Assembly: GCA_900546735.1 (NCBI GenBank)
Contig: URDW01000097.1
Coordinates: 1-7,863 of the forward strand
Source: an uncultured Oscillospiraceae bacterium
GTDB lineage: Bacteria > Bacillota > Clostridia > Oscillospirales > Acutalibacteraceae
Direction: 5' to 3'
DNA: 7,863 nt
This document shows, piece after piece, positions 1 through 7,863 of the stretch. The stretch's first letter is position 1. Each line of letters begins with the position of its first letter. The translations under genes were made by a program, and so were the position numbers. The notes below the pieces were generated by a model that saw only the letters and a program-made list of their open reading frames with translations, ran no database searches and was not told where the DNA came from.

Positions 1-543
1 GAACAATACAGCGCCGGCGCCGTGCGGCGCAAAATGGCGCAGAAGAATGAGGATTTTGCCGCCTTGTCACGCTGCGAGCGCGCTGTGCTGTGCAAGCTGC
101 GCACCATGCAGACGCACGATTTTCTGCAGATCCCGGACGTGACGGAGGGGCTGGAGCACCGCTTTGCGGCCTGTGTAAAAAGCGCCCGTACGCTGGACGA
201 GTTGATCGATTCCGTCAAATCCAAGCGTTACACGCACGCGCGTCTGCGGCGCATTGTGCTGCGCGCTTTTCTGGGCATTACACACGAAGATATAAAAGAA
301 GTGCCGTATCTGCATATTCTGGCGTTCAACGAGCGCGGACGGCAGGCGCTCCACGAAATGGGTCGGCGCGCCTGTCTGCCCATCATCACCAAACACCGCG
401 ACACGCTGGAGCTGCCGGAAAATGCCAGGCGTCTTTACGAAAAAGAATGTGTGTGGACCGATCTGCACGCCATGATGTACAAAACACCGCGCCCCTGCGG
501 CCGCGAGCAGACAAGCAGCGTTATAAAAGCCAAAAAAGAATAA
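1..543 (+). CDS. tmcAL: tRNA(Met) cytidine acetate ligase TmcAL (YlbM family), C-terminal part
   Basis: TmcAL uses acetate and ATP to make N4-acetylcytidine at the wobble base C34 of elongator tRNA-Met in the cytoplasm. Only the last 180 codons are present. The frame is open to base 1, so the GTG at 22 is an internal Val and not a start. The N-terminal nucleotidyltransferase half with its HIGH-like ATP-binding motif lies outside the window; the family is usually about 400 residues. The best recognition signal is the basic block KSKRYTHARLRRIVL at about 217-261, followed by FLGI and, near 310-350, HILAFNERGRQAL. Both are typical of the C-terminal half of YlbM proteins. It ends with TAA at 541-543 and converges on the rnmV-like gene 42 bp away. 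Family assignment is from remembered motif similarity; frame and truncation are directly visible. Confidence 0.87.
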   Translation, partial: EQYSAGAVRRKMAQKNEDFAALSRCERAVLCKLRTMQTHDFLQIPDVTEGLEHRFAACVKSARTLDELIDSVKSKRYTHARLRRIVLRAFLGITHEDIKEVPYLHILAFNERGRQALHEMGRRACLPIITKHRDTLELPENARRLYEKECVWTDLHAMMYKTPRPCGREQTSSVIKAKKE

Positions 544-563
544 AGCGCGCATGTTCTGCGCGC
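532..563 (-). terminator. Rho-independent terminator ending the lacZ-comEC-holA-rnmV block
   Basis: A 7-bp GC-rich stem pairs 545-551 with 557-563 (GCGCGCA/TGCGCGC) around a 5-base loop. Read on the minus strand it is followed by TTTATTCTTTTTT (complement of 532-544). It lies just past the TAA (586-588) of the last minus-strand gene. On the + strand the hairpin is followed by a mixed AT sequence without a T run, so it is a weaker terminator for tmcAL. The T tract overlaps the last codons of tmcAL. Confidence 0.72.
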
Positions 564-585
564 AGATTCTAAACTTTATAAGTAT

Positions 586-1194
586 TTACGGCGCACTGTC
601 CGCCGCATTTTGCGAGCCGGACAATGCGGCGACCAGCTCGCGGTACTGCGCGGGCGTGAACGACTGGTTAAGCACCTGCAAAAGCGCATTGGCCGAAAGA
701 AATTCCGGCAGATCAAGCGCATGAAGCAGGCGCTTTCTTTTTTCCCGGCTGCCGGGACCGCCTGAAAAGCCATCTTCAAAAAGCATGGCCTTTGTGATGG
801 CCGGTTCCGCCGGCGCCGCACACTGCACACCGGCTTCTTCAAACCGCTTTTTCAAAACGGCAATGTCCATGCCCTCCACCCCGAGTTTTCCCTCGCGCGA
901 GCGCTGCGCTTTGCGCCGCTCTTTGCCGAAAATCTCCGGAATATAAATGTGCTTGATCTGATCTTTCGGCACAGCCGATTCAATGTAATGGCGGATCTGA
1001 AAACCGGCGGCGTCCGAATCTGTCAGCAGAATAATGCCGCGTTCACGCGCCATTTTCTGAATAAAGTGCAGCCGCGCCTTATCCTTATAGATCCCAAAGC
1101 CGTTCGTCTCAATGATCAGGCCGTCGATCACGCTTTCCAGCTTGATTTTATCATACTTGCCCTCTACCACAACGGCTTCCTGCACACGAATCAA
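586..1194 (-). CDS. rnmV: Ribonuclease M5-like Toprim protein (DUF4093 type)
   Basis: RNase M5 cuts precursor 5S rRNA to its mature ends, helped in Bacillus by ribosomal protein L18. The 202-residue product begins with a Toprim domain (about residues 5-95). The catalytic-type Glu is E11 in VVVEGKYD and the acidic pair is D59/D61 in TDSDAAG. IIETNGFGI (28-36) matches the TIETNGS-like strand of RNase M5. The C-terminal half keeps KLGVEGMD (103-110) and GFSGGPGSREKRKRL (142-156), like the family's GVEH and IGGPAA..RRERL segments. Length is close to the B. subtilis enzyme (186). The start is TTG at 1194, chosen because the protein reads straight into the Toprim strand and AAAGGGGG lies 7 nt upstream. 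The TTGA overlap with the holA stop implies translational coupling. It is the last gene of the block. The proteins could be a related Toprim nuclease with another RNA target. Confidence 0.78.
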   Translation of the reverse strand: MIRVQEAVVVEGKYDKIKLESVIDGLIIETNGFGIYKDKARLHFIQKMARERGIILLTDSDAAGFQIRHYIESAVPKDQIKHIYIPEIFGKERRKAQRSREGKLGVEGMDIAVLKKRFEEAGVQCAAPAEPAITKAMLFEDGFSGGPGSREKRKRLLHALDLPEFLSANALLQVLNQSFTPAQYRELVAALSGSQNAADSAP

Positions 1195-2234
1195 CGCGCC
1201 GCCCCCTTTACCGTCATCATCAGGCGCACAAGCGTTTCGTCCAGCACCAGGCGTGCATCAGCCGCCGTGGACTTCAGCTTCATGTCGGCCGCAGAAAGAA
1301 TATCCATACAGTCGCGCAGCTGCTCCACAGAAACGGCCTGGCTGTCGCGCGAGGCGTTGCGCAGCGCAAATTCGCGCCCGCGGTAATTGTAGGCGGCAAG
1401 CACTTCGCCCAGGTCGTGCCCGCCGGCGCGGGCCAGCTTGGCGCGGTACATGTCCACAAAACAGGAGGCAATGACCGACAAAATGATGACCGGCTGTTCG
1501 CGCTGCTCAAAAAGCGCGTTCAGAATACGGCAGGCGCCGTCATAATCGCCGCGCAGCACAGCTTTGGAGATGTCATAGACGCGCGCCTGCAGCGATTTGA
1601 TGCAGACCGCGTCCACATCGCTGCGCGTGACCTCCGGCGCGGACGCGTAGGCGCAGAGCTTGTCGAGTTCATTGAACACGGTGCACAAATCAGCGCCGAC
1701 GCTTGCCAGAAAATAGGAGGCCGCCCCGGGCGCTATTTTTTTGCCCTGCCGCTCCACATAGGCTGTGATGTAGCGCAGCAGATCACGCTCGCCCTTTTTG
1801 TCATATTTTAAGCAGGCGGCATGCTTGGAAAACACTTTAAACGCGTTTTTAAACCGGGCGCTGCCTTTTGTGTCAAAATCCACCGCATCATAGTGAAAGA
1901 CCAAAACCGTACTGGGCGAAGCGTCTTTTAAATACGCCTCCAGCTCGCTGATCTCCTTGCTGCTTTCAAAAGGATAGTCGCCGACGACGATCAGGCGGTA
2001 CTGCCCAAGCATCGGCAAAATTTCACAGTCGCGCAGCACGGTGTCCATTGAAACACTTTTGCCCTCAAAAAAGCGGTAATCGATCTCGCGCGCCTCTTTG
2101 GCAACCACTTTGGCACGCAGCTGCGCAAGGGCGCGGTCTTTTAAATACGTTTCCTCTCCATAAATCAAATAGGCGCCGGCAAACTGCTGCGCTTTCAGCT
2201 GGTCCTTAAATTCTTTTTCCGTTATGTTTCCCAT
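1191..2234 (-). CDS. holA: DNA polymerase III subunit delta (clamp loader)
   Basis: HolA is the delta subunit of the clamp loader; it opens the beta sliding clamp so that it can be loaded on DNA at the replication fork. The 347-residue product has the length of the B. subtilis homologue YqeN. Domain I starts with YLIYGEETYLKDRAL (22-36), the family's G-E-E/D signature in place of a working Walker A. It continues with LPMLGQYRLIVVGDY (73-87), the conserved region before the central strand. DLCTVFNELDKLCAY (182-196) is the conserved helix of domain II, and the C-terminal helical domain III (about 215-347) is the collar part. The ATG at 2234 is preceded by AAAGGA 6 nt upstream (2241-2246), which lies inside the end of comEC; the two genes overlap by 13 bp. 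Having comEC directly upstream of holA is common in Firmicutes and supports both calls. Confidence 0.93.
   Translation of the reverse strand: MGNITEKEFKDQLKAQQFAGAYLIYGEETYLKDRALAQLRAKVVAKEAREIDYRFFEGKSVSMDTVLRDCEILPMLGQYRLIVVGDYPFESSKEISELEAYLKDASPSTVLVFHYDAVDFDTKGSARFKNAFKVFSKHAACLKYDKKGERDLLRYITAYVERQGKKIAPGAASYFLASVGADLCTVFNELDKLCAYASAPEVTRSDVDAVCIKSLQARVYDISKAVLRGDYDGACRILNALFEQREQPVIILSVIASCFVDMYRAKLARAGGHDLGEVLAAYNYRGREFALRNASRDSQAVSVEQLRDCMDILSAADMKLKSTAADARLVLDETLVRLMMTVKGAAR
1202..1209 (-). promoter_or_regulatory. Ribosome binding site deciding the TTG start of the rnmV-like gene
   Basis: Minus-strand AAAGGGGG lies 7 nt before the TTG at 1194, inside the end of holA. No ATG or GTG is as well placed, so this site supports the rare TTG start and the 4-bp overlap with the holA stop. 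Confidence 0.65.
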
Positions 2235-4333
2235 TGCCTGTCCTTTCTGTACATGATCTGGCGCTGCGGCGCAAACAAAAACGTGCAGCCGCTTTCCATG
2301 TCGATCTCGCCGTTTTCAGCATCTGCACAGACGACTGTGCCAAAGCCCGACGCGCCGGAAGCGGTCTCGCACAGCAGCAGATCCGTACCCGGCGGCGCCA
2401 GTGCCGCATCATCCGTAACGGCGACCGTGCGGCCGTAAATTTCAAACTGCACCAAAAAGCGGCCGTCTTCCTTATAGATATATTCTACACGAACACCATC
2501 CCATAAATCAAGAGATGTCTGCCGGGAAACGACCAGGTTTTCGGTGCGCACATTCATTGTGACCTCATCCTTTTCATAGGGCACAAGCAGATTTTGCACA
2601 TTGCAGCGGTACGTTGTCTCGGCTGCGGCAGCGCTTTCGTTTTCGGCATAAGACGGCACGATCCACCAAAGCACCTTTTTGCGCCCGGCCGCCTGTTCCA
2701 CATCATACGCTCCTGCCTTACCCGTGCCGACCACAACACATTCGCCGCCGTTTTGCAAAACAGCCGCTACGCCGTCATAGGAGGCGGCCGCACGCAGCTG
2801 CACACGCCCCTGTGCTGAAAACACACACGACAGACCGGAAACGGCGAACAACACGCATGTGACCACCGCTGCGATTTGCAGAGATTTTTTAGAATAAAGC
2901 ACAAACGCTGCGCCGAACATAAAAAGCGCTAGTCCGGCCGCAAGCGCCCAGACCGGATCGTCCAGGGAGAGCTGACTATAACGAAACGATGCAAAAAACG
3001 ACGTAACATCCAGCATAAAACCACAAAGCAGACGCAAACCAGACACCAGAAAATCCGACAAAAGCGGCACACCCTGCAGACAAAACGCCGCCAACGCAAG
3101 TCCCATAACGAAATTGGCCAGCGGCACCAGCAAAATATTGGCCGCAAACGCAGCCGGACTGACCGTTTGAAAAAACAGCAGCGTGACCGGCAGCGTGTAA
3201 ACACTCACGCCAAACGTGATGGCCAGACTTTCCAAAACCGTGCGCAGCGCACGCGCAAAAACGCCCGCGCCAAAAGACGGCAGCTTGTCAACCAAATGCG
3301 GCACGAGCGTCAGCAGAGCCAGCGTTGCCGCGCAAGAGAGCAGCGTGCCCACATCCACCGCCGCAAACGGATTTAGACAAAGCAGGAAAACGGCAAAGCC
3401 AAGCGAATTGAGCGCATCGGCCTTTTTGCTGCAGACCTGCCCGATCAGAATCACGCCGAGCATTACGGCAGCGCGGACGACGGAACCGGTAAACCCCGTC
3501 AGCGCGCAGTAGACCAACAGCAGCACAAGCGTTGAAAACACACGCAGCTTTTCGCTTGCGCCAAGCCGGCGCAGCACCCAATATGCAGCCGTGCCGAGCA
3601 CCGTTGTATTGAGGCCGCTGACCGCCATCAGGTGCGTAACGCCGGAAGCGGTGAAATCGGCATAGGCCCGGTCTGACATGGCGCTTGTGTCGCCGATCAA
3701 AAGCGCACAGGCAAGCGCGCCGCGGTCGCCGCCCGGATAAAGCGAAAAATAGGTGCGTATCTGCTGACGCAGCTGCAAAATCAGGTAAGACAGATAACGC
3801 ACACGTTCGCCGCCGCTTTCGGCCGACAAAACGGTGGCGCGCACATAAACGCCCTTGGCATATGCGCCGTAGGAATCCAGCGCACTGTTGCCGGAAGCAT
3901 AAAACCGCGCGCGGCAGGAGAAAAGCGTGTACGGTTCAGCCGCAAGCGGCGTGCGCACACGCAGCTGCGTTTCAAACGGCTGCGGCGCACCGGCAAGATC
4001 TGCCGAAACGACTTTGGCCGGATAAACATAGTATTCTCCCGAGCGCTCGGGAAAGTCGGTCACATAAGCCGTGCACGACACAGTCTTGCCGTCCAGCGCC
4101 CCGATCACATGACCGGCCGAATCCGTAAACACAATAAACAAAATACAGGCCAGCAGCGCGGCGCCGAGACACATCGGCACCGCCAGAGCCAGCCTGTATT
4201 TTTTAATGCAAAGAGACACAAGCAGCAGCGCAAAAAGCGCGCCTGCCGCATAAAAAGCGGCCGCCGGGAACACGTTTAAAACGATCAGCGCAGCTGCCAT
4301 CGAAAAACCGATGTGCGCAAAAATCCGTTTCAC
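2222..4333 (-). CDS. comEC: ComEC/Rec2-family DNA-uptake channel protein with degenerate C-terminal domain
   Basis: ComEC is the inner-membrane channel through which single-stranded DNA enters the cell during natural transformation. The 703-residue product shows the family order. Three membrane segments (about 8-70) come first, followed by a soluble beta-rich DUF4131 region (about 75-170). The competence domain (about 195-450) has many membrane helices, then two further helices lie at about 461-506, and a soluble C-terminal metallo-beta-lactamase-like region runs from about 510 to 700. Recognisable motifs are IGDTSAMS (213-220), GVTHLMAVSGLN (231-242), FTGSVVRAAVM (281-291), the NP..AVDVGT.LS..AT block (321-337) and NILLVPLANF (399-408). 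Two oddities stand out. The usual SGLH reads SGLN, and the C-terminal domain has no HxHxDH-type motif: the matching loop reads IVPSYAENESAA (558-569). The GTG start at 4333 follows AAAGGGG, 11 nt away, rather a long spacing. It lies 20 bp after lacZ with no terminator between, and overlaps holA. Confidence 0.9.
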   Translation of the reverse strand: MKRIFAHIGFSMAAALIVLNVFPAAAFYAAGALFALLLVSLCIKKYRLALAVPMCLGAALLACILFIVFTDSAGHVIGALDGKTVSCTAYVTDFPERSGEYYVYPAKVVSADLAGAPQPFETQLRVRTPLAAEPYTLFSCRARFYASGNSALDSYGAYAKGVYVRATVLSAESGGERVRYLSYLILQLRQQIRTYFSLYPGGDRGALACALLIGDTSAMSDRAYADFTASGVTHLMAVSGLNTTVLGTAAYWVLRRLGASEKLRVFSTLVLLLVYCALTGFTGSVVRAAVMLGVILIGQVCSKKADALNSLGFAVFLLCLNPFAAVDVGTLLSCAATLALLTLVPHLVDKLPSFGAGVFARALRTVLESLAITFGVSVYTLPVTLLFFQTVSPAAFAANILLVPLANFVMGLALAAFCLQGVPLLSDFLVSGLRLLCGFMLDVTSFFASFRYSQLSLDDPVWALAAGLALFMFGAAFVLYSKKSLQIAAVVTCVLFAVSGLSCVFSAQGRVQLRAAASYDGVAAVLQNGGECVVVGTGKAGAYDVEQAAGRKKVLWWIVPSYAENESAAAAETTYRCNVQNLLVPYEKDEVTMNVRTENLVVSRQTSLDLWDGVRVEYIYKEDGRFLVQFEIYGRTVAVTDDAALAPPGTDLLLCETASGASGFGTVVCADAENGEIDMESGCTFLFAPQRQIMYRKDRQWET

Positions 4334-4344
4334 CGGCGGCCGTT

Positions 4345-4351
4345 CCCCTTT
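4345..4351 (-). promoter_or_regulatory. Ribosome binding site for comEC
   Basis: AAAGGGG on the minus strand occupies most of the 20-bp lacZ-comEC gap. It supports the GTG start at 4333, although the 11-nt spacing is longer than usual. No ATG lies between the lacZ stop and this GTG. Confidence 0.5.
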
Positions 4352-4353
4352 CT

Positions 4354-7523
<3,170 letters not shown>

Positions 7524-7557
7524 ATAAAAATAGACATCTGCATAAAAAGCTAGGTTT

Positions 7558-7586
7558 AGTATAATTTAAAATGTAATAAAAGTCAA
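7558..7586 (-). promoter_or_regulatory. Sigma-A/sigma-70-type promoter of lacZ (and probably comEC-holA-rnmV)
   Basis: On the minus strand the -35 box TTGACT (7581-7586) is separated by exactly 17 bp from the -10 box TATACT (7558-7563). Each box is one mismatch from consensus, and the spacer is AT-rich. Transcription would start near 7551, giving a leader of about 40 nt that includes the Shine-Dalgarno site. No further good promoter was noticed in the short gaps downstream, so this may drive all four minus-strand genes. I see no clear catabolite-response element or operator over it. Confidence 0.75.
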
Positions 7587-7596
7587 CAAATGAAAC

Positions 7597-7625
7597 TTGT
7601 GCCGCGCACGCGAATGTGTTAAAAT
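7597..7625 (+). promoter_or_regulatory. Possible divergent promoter of the FemAB-type gene
   Basis: An extended -10 element, TG-T-TAAAAT (7617-7625), lies 17 bp downstream of a weak -35-like TTGTGC (7597-7602). It would give a leader of about 50 nt before the ATG at 7681. The -35 region contains a short inverted repeat, GTGC-CGC-GCAC (7599-7609). It lies back to back with the lacZ promoter, with 10 bp between the two -35 boxes. The match is moderate and the call tentative. Confidence 0.45.
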
Positions 7626-7667
7626 AAGTAACAGCCAGAAAAAAGGCTTTCAATCTGAACTGACTGC

Positions 7668-7673
7668 GAGGGA
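7668..7673 (+). promoter_or_regulatory. Ribosome binding site deciding the FemAB-type start
   Basis: GAGGGA lies 7 nt before the ATG at 7681. The frame is open further upstream to an ATG at 7597, but that one would lie in the proposed promoter and its extra residues do not resemble the family, so 7681 is preferred. Confidence 0.65.
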
Positions 7674-7680
7674 TAGTTAT

Positions 7681-7825
7681 ATGATCGAACGCGTGGATAA
7701 AAACAATCTGGAAGAATATGAAAGTTTTATCAAAACGCACCCGAAGGGACTGTTTATGCACTCCTCCAAATGGGGCAAAGTCAAATCGGCCTGGAAATGG
7801 GAGGCCATTCTGGACCGCGCCGACG
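7681..7825 (+). CDS. FemAB/FemX-type peptidoglycan cross-bridge aminoacyltransferase, N-terminal fragment
   Basis: FemX/FemAB-family enzymes use aminoacyl-tRNA to add amino acids to lipid II, building the peptide cross-bridge of the Gram-positive cell wall at the cytoplasmic face of the membrane. Only 48 genuine residues are present, from MIERVDKNN to ILDRAD. The recognisable part is HPKGLFMHSSKWGKVKSAWKW (split as HPKGLFMHSS, 20-29, and KWGKVKSAWKW, 30-40). It corresponds to the family's N-terminal 'hp.g.f.qs..wg..k..w' segment that opens the first GNAT-like domain; full proteins are about 330-420 residues. Genomic sequence stops at 7825, where adapter sequence begins. The following codons up to the TAA at 7861 are not part of the gene. 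The gene is divergent from lacZ. Which amino acid is transferred cannot be told from this fragment. Confidence 0.72.
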
Positions 7826-7858
7826 CTGTCTCTTATACACATCTGACGCTGCCGACGA
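7826..7858. other. Illumina Nextera transposase adapter (library contamination)
   Basis: CTGTCTCTTATACACATCT at 7826-7844 is the 19-bp Tn5 mosaic end used in Nextera libraries. The next 14 bases, GACGCTGCCGACGA (7845-7858), complete the reverse complement of the Nextera Read 1 transposase adapter. The match to the adapter as I remember it is exact over 33 bases. The final five bases, CTTAA (7859-7863), would fall at the start of the sample index. This is synthetic sequence left on the contig end, not a mobile element of the organism. Confidence 0.97.
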
Positions 7859-7863
7859 CTTAA

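Noticed and set aside
67..552. Open frames overlapping tmcAL on the minus strand and in another + frame
   Set aside because: They have no family resemblance and are explained by the GC-rich codon usage of tmcAL, whose frame carries the conserved YlbM C-terminal motifs.
7597..7680. N-terminal extension of the FemAB-type protein starting at the ATG at 7597
   Set aside because: It would begin inside the likely promoter, has no ribosome binding site, and its residues do not resemble the family. GAGGGA before the ATG at 7681 marks the better start.
7826..7844. Possible Tn5-like transposon end
   Set aside because: The 19-bp mosaic end is directly followed by the synthetic Nextera Read 1 tail, so it comes from library preparation and not from a natural transposon.

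Overview
This window looks like an assembled (probably metagenomic) contig end from a Firmicutes/Clostridia bacterium, perhaps of the Oscillospiraceae/Ruminococcaceae type. The basis is the gene set: TmcAL (YlbM), ComEC, HolA (YqeN type), an RNase M5-like Toprim protein and a FemAB-type transferase. Strong Shine-Dalgarno sites and moderately high GC fit this. The placement is inferred from gene content and no species can be named.

Layout, left to right. Positions 1-543 (+) hold the 3' part of tmcAL, a tRNA-Met wobble-modification gene cut off by the window start. It converges on a leftward block across a 42-bp gap that contains a hairpin terminator for the minus strand. The minus strand from 7509 down to 586 is a tightly packed, probably single transcription unit in the order lacZ (GH2 beta-galactosidase) - comEC - holA - rnmV-like. 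The lacZ-comEC gap is 20 bp, comEC-holA overlap by 13 bp, and holA-rnmV overlap by 4 bp (TTGA). A good sigma-A-type promoter (TTGACT, 17 bp, TATACT) lies just upstream of lacZ. I see no terminator inside the block. Upstream of lacZ, a divergent gene on the + strand starts at 7681 and encodes the first 48 residues of a FemAB/FemX-type peptidoglycan cross-bridge transferase.

The last 38 bases are not genomic. Positions 7826-7858 match the Illumina Nextera transposase adapter (mosaic end plus Read 1 tail, reverse complement), and the last 5 bases are probably index sequence. Any protein ending in SYTHLTLPTT, or antisense protein beginning MCIRDS, is an artifact of this adapter.

The genes cover housekeeping roles: DNA polymerase III clamp loading, 5S rRNA maturation, tRNA modification, DNA uptake and cell wall. 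One carbohydrate-catabolism gene sits at the head of the main operon. I did not find a convincing undescribed system. The points most worth following up are the adapter contamination, a ComEC whose C-terminal metallo-beta-lactamase domain has apparently lost its metal-binding motif, a LacZ that departs from E. coli LacZ at two substrate-contact positions, and the coupling of lacZ to comEC/holA/rnmV. There is no gene-free stretch longer than about 175 bp.
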